NCBI RefSeq assembly: GCF_000025625.1
Contig: NC_013922.1
Span: forward strand, 372,001-436,000
Length of the DNA: 64,000 nt
Direction of reading: 5' to 3'
DNA from: Natrialba magadii ATCC 43099
Lineage (GTDB): Archaea; Halobacteriota; Halobacteria; Halobacteriales; Natrialbaceae
Part shown: positions 37,318 through 46,748 of the stretch, piece by piece
How the letters are laid out: each line of letters begins with the position of its first letter
Position numbering within the stretch: the first letter of the stretch is position 1
Made by a program: the position numbers and the translations under genes
The notes under the pieces: model-generated
What the model was told of the DNA's origin: nothing
What the model saw: only the letters and a program-made list of their open reading frames with translations
Database searches by the model: none

Positions 37318-38343
37318 ATGCTCACCGACGAGTTCGGGCGCGAGGTGACCGGGGTTCGCGTCTCGCTCACCGATCGGTGTAACTTTGACTGCGTCTACTG
37401 TCACAACGAGGGCCTCGGCGACACTCGCGGACCGATGGATCCACAGGACGACGAGATGGAAACCGACGACGTCGTCCGGTTTCTCGAGGTGGCTGCCGAG
37501 TTCGACGTCGACGCCGTCAAGTTCACTGGTGGCGAGCCAATGCTTCGCCAGGACCTGACGGAGATCATCGAACGCACCCCCGAACAGATGGAAGTCTCGC
37601 TGACGACGAACGGCACGTTTCTCCCCGGCCGTGCCGAGGAACTGGTCGACGCCGGCCTCGACCGGGTCAACGTCTCCCAGGACGCACTCGACCCCGAGGA
37701 CTTCGCCGCCGTCACGAAAAGCGGCGCGTACGACAAGGTACTCGAGGGCGTCGACGCTGCACTCGAGGCGGGACTGGATCCGGTCAAGCTCAACATGGTC
37801 GTTTTCGAGCACACGGCGGGCTACGTGCCGGAGATGGTCGACCACGTCGCCGAGAACGAGGGGCTGCAACTCCAGTTGATCGAGTACATGCCCGAGCTGA
37901 CGGGTCGGCCGGAGTGGAACATCGATATCCAGCGCGTTCACGACTGGCTGGCCGAGCAGGCCGCCGAAATCGAGCACCGAGAGATGCACGACCGGAAACG
38001 GTACTGGATCGAGAGCGACGACGGCGTCGACAGCGAGGGTGATGATGGAGACGAGAACAGCAGTGGCCGCGGCATGGTCGAAATCGTCGACCCCGTCGAG
38101 AACCCGACATTCTGTGCGAACTGCCACCGGGTTCGGGTCACCCACGAGGGCTACCTGAAGGGCTGTCTCAACCGGAACGACGACCTCAAACCGATGGGCG
38201 AGATGACCAAACCCAAGATCCGCGAGGCGTTCCGAGAGGTCGTCGCGAATCGCGTTCCGTACTACGGCGAGTACATGATCCGAAACGGCGACGGCGAGTG
38301 GGAAGTCAACGACAAATACATCGAAGGATACGCACAGAGCTGA
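37318..38343 (+). CDS. moaA: GTP 3',8-cyclase MoaA
   Basis: 341 residues. It is a radical-SAM enzyme of molybdopterin synthesis that converts GTP to 3',8-cyclo-GTP. The N-terminal cluster motif is C21NFDC25VYC28, followed by KFTGGEP. The C-terminal second cluster has [19 protein letters not shown]. An acidic Asp/Ser/Gly insert (about residues 233-250) lies just before this second cluster. It ends YAQS, without the Gly-Gly tail I recall as functionally important in bacterial MoaA. No other molybdenum-cofactor gene is in the window. Confidence 0.94.
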   Translation: MLTDEFGREVTGVRVSLTDRCNFDCVYCHNEGLGDTRGPMDPQDDEMETDDVVRFLEVAAEFDVDAVKFTGGEPMLRQDLTEIIERTPEQMEVSLTTNGTFLPGRAEELVDAGLDRVNVSQDALDPEDFAAVTKSGAYDKVLEGVDAALEAGLDPVKLNMVVFEHTAGYVPEMVDHVAENEGLQLQLIEYMPELTGRPEWNIDIQRVHDWLAEQAAEIEHREMHDRKRYWIESDDGVDSEGDDGDENSSGRGMVEIVDPVENPTFCANCHRVRVTHEGYLKGCLNRNDDLKPMGEMTKPKIREAFREVVANRVPYYGEYMIRNGDGEWEVNDKYIEGYAQS

Positions 38344-38386
38344 GTGTTTGGTGTCACTGCGTTAGTTTCTACACAGATCGATCCCC

Positions 38387-39109
38387 CTAGCGCGGCGGCC
38401 GATTCCGTGCGCCGCTGTGTCGTCGCTGATCCGAGTCATCCGACCGGTTCGTACCCAGTCCAACCGTGATGAGCGCAGCCGCGAGCAACAGCAGCGCCAC
38501 CGCCGCGGTCGGCTGCCCGCTTGCACCGAAGACGTAGACGCCGTAGCCGATCGTCCCCGCGAGGAGACCAACCAGCAGACTCGAGCCAAGCTGGACGATC
38601 TCGAGTCGGATCGTGCGCGCTTCCCGGCCGAGCTGGGAACCGAGATCGAGTCCGCTGTGCCCGAGGTCCCACGCGAGGACGGTCGCGACGGTGCCGGCGA
38701 TCAGCGGCTCGACCACGGGCGTCTCGATACCGGCGAGGATGAGCGTCGCGAAGATGACCAGCGCGCCACCGTCGATGACTCGTGGCCGTCCTCGCAGGAG
38801 TCCGATAGCGAGTGCGAGCGCGCCGAGTACGGCGACGCCGAACACGGCCAGATCAGTGCCGGGCACGAAGAGCGTCGCCGCGGCTGCGACGAACGCGGCA
38901 CCGAACGCACAGCCACTCGAGAAGACCGTCGGTTTTCGGGTAAGTGAGACGGGTCCGGCGTCGTCATCTGCGTCGGCCTTGGCTTCAGCTTCCGCGTGTT
39001 GGTCGGCACCCATTGCGTGCTCGCCGTTCGATGTCTCCCCGACCTGATCCCCGGCTGGGCCTGTCGCCGGTCCTGCGGATTCCGCGTGCGTTCCGTCTTG
39101 CGGCGTCAT
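38387..39109 (-). CDS. Membrane protein of the DUF58 operon
   Basis: 240 residues. The first 50 are acidic and Ala/Gly-rich; about six membrane helices follow (residues 63-215), with GLLRGRPRVIDGG between them. The C-terminal tail is Arg-rich. Haloarchaea place such a protein (annotated DUF7519-like, as I recall) after DUF4129 and DUF58 genes. It overlaps the DUF58 gene by 4 bp, so it is the last gene of a three-gene operon. Function is unknown. Confidence 0.72.
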   Translation of the reverse strand: MTPQDGTHAESAGPATGPAGDQVGETSNGEHAMGADQHAEAEAKADADDDAGPVSLTRKPTVFSSGCAFGAAFVAAAATLFVPGTDLAVFGVAVLGALALAIGLLRGRPRVIDGGALVIFATLILAGIETPVVEPLIAGTVATVLAWDLGHSGLDLGSQLGREARTIRLEIVQLGSSLLVGLLAGTIGYGVYVFGASGQPTAAVALLLLAAALITVGLGTNRSDDSDQRRHSGARNRPPR

Positions 39110-41160
39110 CGGCGACCACCTCGTCCCGCCGCGTGGCGTGCGAACACCTCGTCGATCGAGTCCGTCGGTTGCCAGTCGATGACTGGAATGCCAACCTGCT
39201 GCAGGTCGAACCGTCGAACGCGGCGGGCGGTCGCTGCCATCTGGTGGCCGATCGTCCGATCGGCCGTTGGGTCCGGACTCACGACTGTTACGGCGTGGCC
39301 GCGCGCGTCGAGTCGCCGGGCGATTGTCGTCGCCATCGAGTCACAGAGCGGCGAGAGAAACACGATCTGGGTCTCCGCCGAGAGCCGTCGGCGAATCGTC
39401 CGCAACTGCGAGAGCCACCGACTCTCCGTCGCTGGCGGCATTGTCTCGAACTGCGGGTGTGTCGCGAGTAGCTCCTGGAACCGAATCTCGTGATCCCGGC
39501 CCGACGCCGGAGCGAGCCAGCACGGCTCCGACATCGACGCAGCCGACTCTGTTTCGTCGCGACCGACGGGGCCGATTCCTGCCAGTCCGACAGTGTCTCC
39601 CTCGGCGAGCAGCGAGGCGGCGATGCGACCCGCTGCGGCGACCGAGCGATCGACCGCGTGGGCTGCGTCCGGTTCGGGTGCGAGGAACGACCGTTTTCGC
39701 GCATCGACGAGGACGACGACGCGGGCCGCCCGCTCCTCGTGGAACGAGAGCGTCGCAAGCTCGCCGGACTTCGCTCGCCGATTCCAGTCGATACGCGAGA
39801 GCGGGTCGTTCGGCCGGTACTCCCGAACGGAGTGAAACGTCGTCCCGGATCCCCCCTCGGTCGTCGTCAGCCGACCCGCGAACGAGGCCGCCGTCGTCCG
39901 AAGCGGCACCGGCGCGGCAACCGGCCGAAGTTCGGGTTCGCAGACAACCGTCGTCTCCGCCCCGACGAAACACTCGCGCTCGGTCGACCGCGAGAGGTCA
40001 CGCACGAGCGCGAGCGCGGGATCGAATTCGTGCTTGCCACGCTGGACAGTGACGGTGTACTCGAGCCCCACCGACTCGCCGGGGCGAAGCGCGGTCCCGA
40101 GGCGACTCGAGCCCTCGGTGACGGCGAGACCGGGTGGAACGCCGTCGACGAAGCGGAGGTCCGGAACGAAGCGCGAACCGGTGTTCGTGAGCGTGACCTG
40201 GACGGTGATTTCGTCGCCGGGATCGGGTTCCTCGTCGCTCAGGGTGCGTTCGATCTCGAGTGCTGGCTCGGGCGGCTCGAAGGCGCGGGCGAAGCCGGCA
40301 TAGCCGATGCCGACGACGCCGGCGAGGACGACGCCGGGTGCCTCAGCGAGCGTGCCGATGCCGATGGCGAGGAGGGCGACGGCACCGATGCCGGTCCAGT
40401 AGCCGGTCTGTCGCTTTCGACGGGTTGTCGTGTCTGCTACCGACCGGTTCGTGGTTCGGCGTGGGGTGTCATCGGTCGTCTGTGCGCTGGTGCGGTGTTG
40501 GTAGACGTACTGCGGGAGAGCGTGCTCGGGGGTGGTGTGGCTGTCATCCCCAGTTGTGCCCCCGCTGTCACCGTCGGTCGTGTCATCGGTCCCACGACCA
40601 GCCCCCCTGTAGCCGACTGCAGCAATCGCAGCAACGGTGTGTCGGACGCTCCGCTGGAACGTCGTCTGTCCATCGATGGCTGTTCGAAGACGACTCACCA
40701 CCGACCGTGACGGCAATTCGACCGACTCCGAGAGGAACGCGGCAGCGATCCGGTCGTCCGTCCAGGAACCGCGTTCGAGCCGATCGGTCGCTTCGGCCAC
40801 CGACTCACCGTTGAATCTCGTTAGCACTGCGACGGCCGCAGCCCGGAGCCCATCGATCGTTCGTCGACCGTGTACGGTGTAGCCGTCTGTCGCCCGCTGG
40901 AAGGCCGCAAGCGACTGCGAAAATGACTCGCCAGGAACTGCGACTGCCGTTCGGCGCTCGGGTTCGACGCTCGCCGAGCCAGGTGACTGCTCGAGTCCCC
41001 GCCGCAGGCCGAGCGCACGAAGCCCGATCAGTACCGCGAGCAGCCCCACCCCGAGAATCACGCTTTCACCGATGGTGAACTCGAGTACTCCGACCATGAC
41101 TGCGATACCGATCGCAAGCGCGAGGAGGCCAAGCAGGAGCGGTGTGCGCCGGATATTCAT
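39106..41160 (-). CDS. DUF58 domain protein
   Basis: 684 residues. Two N-terminal membrane helices (about 10-45) are followed by an acidic/Thr-rich region, a second helical pair (near 250-290), a beta-rich segment with GDEITVQVTLTNTGSRFVPD, then the DUF58 core YRPNDPLSRIDWNRRAKSGEL and a vWA-like domain beginning RVVVLVDARKRS. Such proteins usually work with MoxR AAA+ ATPases in cell-envelope processes. It overlaps both neighbours by 4 bp. Confidence 0.9.
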   Translation of the reverse strand: MNIRRTPLLLGLLALAIGIAVMVGVLEFTIGESVILGVGLLAVLIGLRALGLRRGLEQSPGSASVEPERRTAVAVPGESFSQSLAAFQRATDGYTVHGRRTIDGLRAAAVAVLTRFNGESVAEATDRLERGSWTDDRIAAAFLSESVELPSRSVVSRLRTAIDGQTTFQRSVRHTVAAIAAVGYRGAGRGTDDTTDGDSGGTTGDDSHTTPEHALPQYVYQHRTSAQTTDDTPRRTTNRSVADTTTRRKRQTGYWTGIGAVALLAIGIGTLAEAPGVVLAGVVGIGYAGFARAFEPPEPALEIERTLSDEEPDPGDEITVQVTLTNTGSRFVPDLRFVDGVPPGLAVTEGSSRLGTALRPGESVGLEYTVTVQRGKHEFDPALALVRDLSRSTERECFVGAETTVVCEPELRPVAAPVPLRTTAASFAGRLTTTEGGSGTTFHSVREYRPNDPLSRIDWNRRAKSGELATLSFHEERAARVVVLVDARKRSFLAPEPDAAHAVDRSVAAAGRIAASLLAEGDTVGLAGIGPVGRDETESAASMSEPCWLAPASGRDHEIRFQELLATHPQFETMPPATESRWLSQLRTIRRRLSAETQIVFLSPLCDSMATTIARRLDARGHAVTVVSPDPTADRTIGHQMAATARRVRRFDLQQVGIPVIDWQPTDSIDEVFARHAAGRGGRR

Positions 41161-42137
41161 GTGCTGTCGCCTCCCGGGTGATCGGATGGGCCGACCTGCT
41201 GGCTCGCAGAGTGGGTGTCGGCGCTGTCGTCACCGTACGTCACTTCGATTTCACGGAGGATCGAGACGGCTCGCTTCTCGAGTTCGGGTGTCGTCTCGGT
41301 AGTACCGTAGCGGACGTCTTCGAACAGGTGCGTGAGTTCGTCGACGTGCTGTCGGTCGAGTCCGGCGTCGATAGCTGCGGTGGCGAACTCACCGGGCGTG
41401 CTCGACTCGGGTCGGTCGACGTCGAGGGGCTGGGTCATCTCGCGCCAGGCGCGATAGATTTCGTTATCGACATCGTCCGTGTCGTCGAGTCGGTCTGCGG
41501 CCCGGCCGGCGGCGGAGCCAACGGCGAGGGCGTCTTCGTTCTGTTGCTGGCCCTCATCTTCGGGTGGCGCCACCGCTCCTGGCTCGGTTTCCTCACCGGA
41601 GCCGCGCGTGAGAAACACGCCGGCGACGAAGATGGCCGTGATAATCGCGAGGACGGCGACCAGCGCGTTCGTTGGAACGAGGTCGGTTCTTTCGCCGTCG
41701 CCGCTCCCGGGCGCTGCGGGTTCGCCGTTCTCGTCGCCGGGGATCATCTCGTCCGCAAGTGATGGGTCACCCGCCTCGAGGAACAGGTAGACGAGTGCCA
41801 TTCCGATAAGCGCCATCACGAGGCCGATAGCGATCAGCTTCACCGCTTCGCGCCGATTTGCGAGCAGATACCAGACTGCTGCAATCACCCCGATGATGAC
41901 GATCGCGTAGATGAGGTACTCGAGAAACGTCGGAATTTCAGGGGCGGTTGCGGGGTCTTCGGGAGGTGGCGGCTGCTCGATGGGGTCACCGCCGCCGTCG
42001 CCGTTACCACTGCCGGGTGCGGAGCCGCCCGAGCCACCGGTTTCGAGCGGTGAGTCGATCGTCGCGGCGACGAGTGCGACTGCAACGATACCGCCGATGG
42101 CGGCGAGCACTCGGATGAGGAGGTTGTTTCTGGACAC
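41157..42137 (-). CDS. DUF4129 domain membrane protein
   Basis: 326 residues from GTG 42137. The longer open frame runs back through a 27-bp repeat and the antisense of tRNA-Ser, so it is rejected. It has an N-terminal signal-like helix (RVLAAIGGIVAVALVAA), two central helices near 80-130, another around 170-190, and acidic loops. The C-terminal REMTQPLDVDRPESSTPGEFA...LTHLFEDVRYG is the DUF4129 signature. It is first gene of the operon with DUF58, consistent with an envelope-associated role of unknown chemistry. Confidence 0.8.
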   Translation of the reverse strand: MSRNNLLIRVLAAIGGIVAVALVAATIDSPLETGGSGGSAPGSGNGDGGGDPIEQPPPPEDPATAPEIPTFLEYLIYAIVIIGVIAAVWYLLANRREAVKLIAIGLVMALIGMALVYLFLEAGDPSLADEMIPGDENGEPAAPGSGDGERTDLVPTNALVAVLAIITAIFVAGVFLTRGSGEETEPGAVAPPEDEGQQQNEDALAVGSAAGRAADRLDDTDDVDNEIYRAWREMTQPLDVDRPESSTPGEFATAAIDAGLDRQHVDELTHLFEDVRYGTTETTPELEKRAVSILREIEVTYGDDSADTHSASQQVGPSDHPGGDST

Positions 42138-42218
42138 CGATTGTGCGGTTCTTGTGTCGCATCGATAATAAGTGAGTTCATGGGATGGGATAGGGTGGTT
42201 GTGAGTCAGTGTGTAGTT

Positions 42219-42299
42219 TGGTAGCTGTGAGCGGGTGTGGTTGCTTGGTAGCTGTGAGTGGGTGTGGTTGCTTGATAGCTGTGAGCGGGTGTGGTTGCT
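42219..42299. repeat. Three tandem 27-bp repeats upstream of the DUF4129 gene
   Basis: Units at 42219-42245, 42246-42272 and 42273-42299 share GGTAGCTGTGAGCGGGTGTG and differ at one or two bases. They lie 80-160 bp before the GTG start at 42137, in the promoter region. In the minus-strand frame they spell a 9-residue repeat (SNHTRSQLP-like), which is not typical haloarchaeal protein. Confidence 0.8.
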
Positions 42300-42469
42300 G
42301 GGTGTCGTACTGCGTCTGTGTGGGAGGTCGTGTGTCGCAATTCCACACGAGGGCGACGATTCGTCGCCACCTTTCGTTGCGCTTAAGTACTCGACGGGGG
42401 TAGGTTCGGGTGCGATACGTGTAGGGGACGCAGTCCCCGAGTCCGAGAGGGCGATGATAGAGACACGGT

Positions 42470-42552
42470 GTCGTGGTAGCCAAGCGGCCCAAGGCGCATG
42501 GTTGCTAACCATGTGGCGTCAAGCCTCCGGGGTTCGAATCCCCGCCACGACG
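42470..42552 (+). tRNA. tRNA-Ser (anticodon GCT)
   Basis: Acceptor GTCGTGG pairs with CCACGAC; anticodon arm CATGGTTGCTAACCATG has GCT in the loop; a long variable arm (TGGCGTCAAGCCTCC) marks a class II tRNA; the T-arm is GGGGTTCGAATCCCC. CCA is not encoded. It stands directly upstream of rps13, as in other haloarchaea. Confidence 0.95.
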
Positions 42553-42624
42553 TCGGATATACCCGAGACTGGCACCTTTGCCAGTCGATTGCACCGCTGC
42601 AGACCAGACACTGATACACGACAT

Positions 42625-43140
42625 ATGAGCGCGGAAGAACCCCAAGAGCAAGAGGACGAAGACCTGCAGTACTTCGTCCGCATCGGTCAAACCGACCTTG
42701 ACGGGACGAAGTCCGTCGAGCGCTCGCTGTCGGAGATGAACGGGATCGGTCGCCGGACCGCCCGACTCATCGCCGAGAAAGCGGGTGTCGACCGAACGGC
42801 GACGTTCGGCCGACTCGACGAGGACGTCATCGACGAGGTCGTTACACTCGTAGAGAACTACGCCGAGGAAGTTCCGGACTGGCTCAACAACCGCCAGAAC
42901 GACTTCTACAGCGGCGAAACAACCCACGAGATCGGCAACGATCTCCAGCTAAGCCGTCAGCACGACATCAACCGGATGAAGATGATCGACTCCTACAAGG
43001 GTGTGCGCCACAAGCGCGGACAGAAGGTCCGCGGACAGCGCACCAAGTCCACCGGTCGTACGGAAGGGACCATCGGAGTCAACGTCGAAGAAATCCGCGA
43101 AGAGCAGGCTGAAGGCGGCGACGAGGAGGGTGACGAATAA
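42625..43140 (+). CDS. rps13: 30S ribosomal protein S13
   Basis: 171 residues from ATG 42625 (MSAEEP). It binds 16S rRNA in the head of the small subunit and contacts the P-site tRNA. YFVRIGQTDLDGTKSV, NGIGRRTARLIAEKAG (helix-hairpin-helix) and YKGVRHKRGQKVRGQRTKS are diagnostic. Acidic extensions at both ends are haloarchaeal. It opens the protein-coding part of the superoperon; its stop overlaps the rps4 start by one base. Confidence 0.97.
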   Translation: MSAEEPQEQEDEDLQYFVRIGQTDLDGTKSVERSLSEMNGIGRRTARLIAEKAGVDRTATFGRLDEDVIDEVVTLVENYAEEVPDWLNNRQNDFYSGETTHEIGNDLQLSRQHDINRMKMIDSYKGVRHKRGQKVRGQRTKSTGRTEGTIGVNVEEIREEQAEGGDEEGDE

Positions 43141-43661
43141 TGCCACTCGGAACCGACACCAAGCAGTACGAGACGCCGAACCACCCATACCAGGGTGAAC
43201 GGATCTCCACCGAGCACTCCCTGCTCGACCGCTACGGCCTGAAGAACAAAGAAGAGCTCTGGCGAGCACAGTCCGAACTTCGCTCCTACCGGCGCGAGGC
43301 TCGTGACCTGCTCGGCCAGGCACAGGGTGACGAGGCAGTCCAGCGCCGCTCCGAGGAGTTCCTCGGACGCCTGAAGCGCGTCGGCATCCTCGACGAGGCA
43401 GACGAACTCGGCGACATTCTGTCGCTCGAGGTCGAGGACGTCTTAGAGCGCCGTCTCCAGACGGTTGCCTACCGCAAGGGTCTCGCGAACACGCCACAGC
43501 AGGCGCGACAGTTCATCATCCACGGCCACGTGGTCGTCGGTGACCAGCGCCACCGTGTTCCATCGTACGTCGTCGACGTCGACGAGGAGGACCTCGTCGC
43601 GTTCGACGAGACCAGCCCACTCGCGGACGACCTCCACCCAGAGCGAGCGGAGGGTCAGTAA
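43140..43661 (+). CDS. rps4: 30S ribosomal protein S4
   Basis: 173 residues. It is a primary 16S rRNA-binding protein of the 30S body. The S4 RNA-binding domain is seen in [32 protein letters not shown]. The N-terminal [15 protein letters not shown] and [20 protein letters not shown] segments are archaeal/eukaryotic S9-type features. The start TAATG overlaps the rps13 stop; rps11 starts 2 bp after its stop. Confidence 0.97.
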   Translation: MPLGTDTKQYETPNHPYQGERISTEHSLLDRYGLKNKEELWRAQSELRSYRREARDLLGQAQGDEAVQRRSEEFLGRLKRVGILDEADELGDILSLEVEDVLERRLQTVAYRKGLANTPQQARQFIIHGHVVVGDQRHRVPSYVVDVDEEDLVAFDETSPLADDLHPERAEGQ

Positions 43662-43662
43662 C

Positions 43663-44052
43663 ATGAGTCAGGACGACGAAAAGTGGGGCGTAGCCCACGT
43701 GCACGCATCGTTCAACAACACCATCATGACCGTGACGGACCTCACGGGCTCGGAGACGATCACGAAGTCCTCCGGCGGAACTGCCGTCAAGCAGAACCGC
43801 GACGAGGCATCGCCGTACGCCGCGATGCAGATGGCAGAATCCGTCGCCGAAGAGGTCAAGGCTGCCGGCATCACGGGTCTGCACGTTCGCGTGCGTGGCC
43901 CTGGCGGCAACCTCCAGAAGTCCCCCGGTCCAGGCGCGCAGGCAACGATCCGCGCACTCGCCCGCTCGGGCATCGAGATCGGCCGTATCGAGGACGTTAC
44001 GCCGATCCCACACGACGGATCGCGCGCACCCAAAGGAAAGGGCGGCTACTAG
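43663..44052 (+). CDS. rps11: 30S ribosomal protein S11
   Basis: 129 residues from ATG 43663 (MSQDDE). It is a platform protein of the 30S subunit near the mRNA exit path. [38 protein letters not shown] and the C-terminal [20 protein letters not shown] are highly conserved. The length is typical. Gaps to its neighbours are 1-3 bp, so it is translated from the polycistronic superoperon mRNA. Confidence 0.97.
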   Translation: MSQDDEKWGVAHVHASFNNTIMTVTDLTGSETITKSSGGTAVKQNRDEASPYAAMQMAESVAEEVKAAGITGLHVRVRGPGGNLQKSPGPGAQATIRALARSGIEIGRIEDVTPIPHDGSRAPKGKGGY

Positions 44053-44055
44053 ACC

Positions 44056-44805
44056 ATGAGTGCAGAGTACGACGTCGAGTTCGTCGAACGCGAGGAACGT
44101 GACGCACGCTTCCTCGTCCAGGGCATCACGCCCGCGTTCGCCAACGGGATTCGACGCGCGATGCTTGCAGACGTGCCGACGATGGCGATCGACACCGTTC
44201 GATTCGTCGAGAACTCGTCGGTCATGTTCGACGAGCAGCTCGCGCTTCGACTCGGGCTCGTTCCGCTGACGACGCCGCCTGTCGGCGAGTTCGTCGAGGA
44301 CGACACCGTGACGCTCTCGATCGACGTCGAAGGGCCAGCAACCGCCTACTCGGGCGATCTCGTCTCGAGCGACGACCTCGTCCAGCCCGCAGACGAGAAC
44401 GTCCCGATCATCGACCTCAAAGACGGACAGCGTCTCGAGGCCGAGGCGGACGCCGTGCTCGACCGCGGTAAGGACCACGCAAAACACCAGGGCGGTGTTG
44501 CAGTCGGCTACCGTCACCTACAGCGTGTCGCCGCCGTCGAGGACCTTCCTGAATTCGAGGACCCAGACCGCCGCATCGTTCGCGGTGTCATCGAAGAGGA
44601 CGGCGAACTCGTTCCAACGAGCGAGTTCGACCACGACCTCTCGAATCGGTACCCTGGAAAGGAAGTTACACTCGAGGACGTGCCAAACTCGTTCGTTTTC
44701 CACGTGGAGACGGACGGCTCGTTCTCGGTCGAGGAGCTGGTCACACGCGCCGCCGACACGATCGAATCGCGCGCGACTGAACTCGAAAACGCAGTACAGC
44801 TATAA
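44056..44805 (+). CDS. rpoD: DNA-directed RNA polymerase subunit D
   Basis: 249 residues. It is the archaeal Rpb3/alpha-like assembly subunit that pairs with Rpo[29 protein letters not shown] is the dimerisation signature, and [13 protein letters not shown] opens the protein. The ferredoxin-like cysteine cluster found in some archaeal RpoD proteins is absent, as expected in haloarchaea. The symbol is the archaeal one and is unrelated to bacterial sigma-70. Confidence 0.96.
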   Translation: MSAEYDVEFVEREERDARFLVQGITPAFANGIRRAMLADVPTMAIDTVRFVENSSVMFDEQLALRLGLVPLTTPPVGEFVEDDTVTLSIDVEGPATAYSGDLVSSDDLVQPADENVPIIDLKDGQRLEAEADAVLDRGKDHAKHQGGVAVGYRHLQRVAAVEDLPEFEDPDRRIVRGVIEEDGELVPTSEFDHDLSNRYPGKEVTLEDVPNSFVFHVETDGSFSVEELVTRAADTIESRATELENAVQL

Positions 44806-44959
44806 CGACAGATGAACCCACGCCCCCGATCCAACCGATACGACCGCGAGTTTGCTTTCAGCGGCGCCGTGAGCGACGAGACCGCTGCTGGCACTCGCGG
44901 ACGCGGAGAAGCTGGAATCGAAAGGGGTTTGAAGGGGCGACGGGTAGACGGAAGTGCGA

Positions 44960-45044
44960 GCAGGGATAGCCAAGTCAGGCCAACGGCGCAGCGTTCAGGG
45001 CGCTGTCTCGTAGGAGTCCGCAGGTTCAAATCCTGCTCCCTGCA
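44960..45044 (+). tRNA. tRNA-Leu (anticodon CAG)
   Basis: Acceptor GCAGGGA pairs with TCCCTGC, discriminator A. The anticodon stem CAGCG/CGCTG encloses TTCAGGG, giving CAG. A long variable arm and T-arm GCAGGTTCAAATCCTGC complete a class II tRNA. It lies between rpoD and rpl18e. A GAAAGGGGTTTGAA stretch at about 44920-44935 may serve as its own promoter. Confidence 0.95.
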
Positions 45045-45144
45045 TCACTTCTCGTCAGCAGTGTATCGGTCATCGCGTTCGAGAGCATCGAGCAGCGATC
45101 ATCGATTCCACTCGACACGTCTCTCGTGTCGATCACGCAGATTT

Positions 45145-45150
45145 GGAGGA
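45145..45150 (+). promoter_or_regulatory. Strong ribosome binding site of rpl18e
   Basis: GGAGGA lies 5 bp before the ATG at 45156. It is a full Shine-Dalgarno match, uncommon in the window, where many starts appear leaderless or coupled. It fits translation from within the mRNA after the tRNA-Leu is processed out. Confidence 0.7.
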
Positions 45151-45155
45151 AACCA

Positions 45156-45509
45156 ATGAGTAGCAAGACCAATCCGAGGCTCAACGATCTTATCGCCGAG
45201 CTGAAGTCGACGTCCCGCGAAACGGACGCCGACGTCTGGCAGGACATTGCGGATCGTCTCGAAAAGCCCCGGCGCACCCACGCTGAGGTCAACCTGGGCC
45301 GTATCGAGCGATACGCACGCGAGGAAGAGACTGTCGTCGTTCCCGGCAAGGTGCTGGGCTCCGGCGCACTACAGAAGAACGTTACCGTCGCCGCCGTCGA
45401 TTTCTCTTCGTCCGCAGAGACGAAGATCGACCAGGTCGGCGAGACAGTACCGCTCGAGCACGTGCTCGAAGAGAACCCTGATGGGGCAAACGTACGGGTG
45501 ATTCGATGA
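45156..45509 (+). CDS. rpl18e: 50S ribosomal protein L18e
   Basis: 117 residues from ATG 45156, set by a strong Shine-Dalgarno. It is an archaeal/eukaryotic large-subunit protein related to L15. [34 protein letters not shown] and [15 protein letters not shown] are family hallmarks. The stop overlaps the rpl13 start by 4 bp. The length is normal. Confidence 0.96.
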   Translation: MSSKTNPRLNDLIAELKSTSRETDADVWQDIADRLEKPRRTHAEVNLGRIERYAREEETVVVPGKVLGSGALQKNVTVAAVDFSSSAETKIDQVGETVPLEHVLEENPDGANVRVIR

Positions 45510-45961
45510 GTGCAAGCATCGCAGAGTTCGACGCAGACATCGTCGTCGACGCCGGCGACTGTATTCTTGGTCGTGTCGCCAGTCAGGTCGCCCAGCGCGC
45601 CCTGGACGGCGAGCGCGTCGCAATCGTCAACGCTGAAGACGCCGTTATTACCGGCGACAAAGAAGACATCTTCGGCACCTACCGCAAGCGACTCCAGCTG
45701 GGGTCCGACCGCGGGCCGTACTACCCCAAGCGACCGGACACGATCTTCAAGCGCTCCGTTCGTGGCATGCTGCCGTACAAGAAGCCACGCGGCCGCGAAG
45801 CGCTCGACAACGTCCGTGTCTACGTCGGCAACCCGTACGAGGATGACGACGACCGCGAGGCCGAGATCCTCGAGGACACGTCGCTGGACCGACTTTCGAA
45901 CATCCGCTTCGTCCATCTGGGCGAAGTCTCCGACCAACTCGGTGCTAACGTTACATGGTAA
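45506..45961 (+). CDS. rpl13: 50S ribosomal protein L13
   Basis: 151 residues. It is an early-assembly 23S rRNA-binding protein. [21 protein letters not shown] and the central [23 protein letters not shown] are characteristic. It overlaps rpl18e by 4 bp at its start and rps9 by 7 bp at its end. An acidic C-terminal segment is a halophile feature. Confidence 0.96.
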   Translation: MSASIAEFDADIVVDAGDCILGRVASQVAQRALDGERVAIVNAEDAVITGDKEDIFGTYRKRLQLGSDRGPYYPKRPDTIFKRSVRGMLPYKKPRGREALDNVRVYVGNPYEDDDDREAEILEDTSLDRLSNIRFVHLGEVSDQLGANVTW

Positions 45962-46353
45962 CCAACACGAGTGGCAAGAAGAAGACGGCCGTCGCCCGCG
46001 CAACCGTAAGCGAGGGTGAGGGTCGTGTCCGTATCAACTCGAAGCCAGTCGAACTGGTCGAACCCGAGATGTCCCGGCTCAAGATGCTCGAGCCATTCCG
46101 CATCGCAGGCGACGACCTGCGTGACGGGATGGACATCGACGTCCGCGTCGAAGGTGGCGGTATCAGCGGTCAGGCAGACGCCGTCCGCACCGCTATCGCA
46201 CGCGGAATCGTCCAGCATTCGAACGACGCCGAACTCCGCGACGCGTTCATGGAGTTCGACCGTTCGCTGCTGGTCAACGACGTTCGCCAGTCCGAACCAA
46301 AGAAGTGGGGCGGCCCCGGCGCTCGGGCCCGCTACCAGAAGTCCTACCGCTAA
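45955..46353 (+). CDS. rps9: 30S ribosomal protein S9
   Basis: 132 residues. Its C-terminal tail reaches the P-site t[26 protein letters not shown] opens the protein, [10 protein letters not shown] lies in the middle, and [17 protein letters not shown] closes it, with the invariant terminal Arg. It overlaps rpl13 by 7 bp and is followed by rpoN after 12 bp. Confidence 0.97.
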   Translation: MVTNTSGKKKTAVARATVSEGEGRVRINSKPVELVEPEMSRLKMLEPFRIAGDDLRDGMDIDVRVEGGGISGQADAVRTAIARGIVQHSNDAELRDAFMEFDRSLLVNDVRQSEPKKWGGPGARARYQKSYR

Positions 46354-46365
46354 GGTGATTCAAGC

Positions 46366-46560
46366 ATGATGGTACCGGTTCGGTGTTTCACCTGTGGCAC
46401 GGTCGTCGGCGAACACTGGGAAGAGTTCGACGAACGAGCGAACGAGGGCGATGAGGACCCCGAAAAGGTCCTCGACGAACTCGGTGTCGACCGCTACTGC
46501 TGTCGGCGCATGCTCGTCAGTCACACTGACCTGGTCGACGTCGTCTCCCCTTACCAGTAA
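46366..46560 (+). CDS. rpoN: DNA-directed RNA polymerase subunit N
   Basis: 64 residues (start at 46366 or the adjacent Met codon 46369). It is an Rpb10-type zinc-binding subunit that bridges RpoD and Rpo[11 protein letters not shown] at the N-terminus and [11 protein letters not shown] in the second half contain the four metal-binding cysteines. It lies between rps9 and rpoK. The name is archaeal and unrelated to sigma-54. Confidence 0.97.
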   Translation: MMVPVRCFTCGTVVGEHWEEFDERANEGDEDPEKVLDELGVDRYCCRRMLVSHTDLVDVVSPYQ

Positions 46561-46568
46561 CAGCAACA

Positions 46569-46745
46569 ATGCAACAACAACGCCACAACCGCTACGAGAA
46601 AGCCCGTATCCTCGGTGCACGCGCACTGCAGGTTTCCTACGGCGCACCGGTGTTGACCGAGTCCGATCAGACCGAGCCGATCCTGATCGCCGCCGAGGAG
46701 TACGACGCCGGCGTGTTGCCGTTTACGGTCAAGCGAGGCGAGTAA
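46569..46745 (+). CDS. rpoK: DNA-directed RNA polymerase subunit K
   Basis: 58 residues. It is the Rpb6/omega-like subunit that stabilises the polymerase. [23 protein letters not shown] is the Rpb6 signature; the C-terminus contains [23 protein letters not shown] 46569 lies 8 bp after the rpoN stop, and eno follows after 3 bp. It is short but fits the usual size of archaeal RpoK. Confidence 0.96.
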   Translation: MQQQRHNRYEKARILGARALQVSYGAPVLTESDQTEPILIAAEEYDAGVLPFTVKRGE

Positions 46746-46748
46746 GCG

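Noticed and set aside
39490-40710. 406-codon frame on the plus strand
   Set aside because: Antisense to the DUF58 gene; composition is Arg/Gly/Asp-rich and has no recognisable domain.
42138-42512. N-terminal extension of the DUF4129 protein
   Set aside because: The extension runs through a 27-bp DNA repeat and antisense to tRNA-Ser; GTG 42137 directly precedes the signal-like helix.
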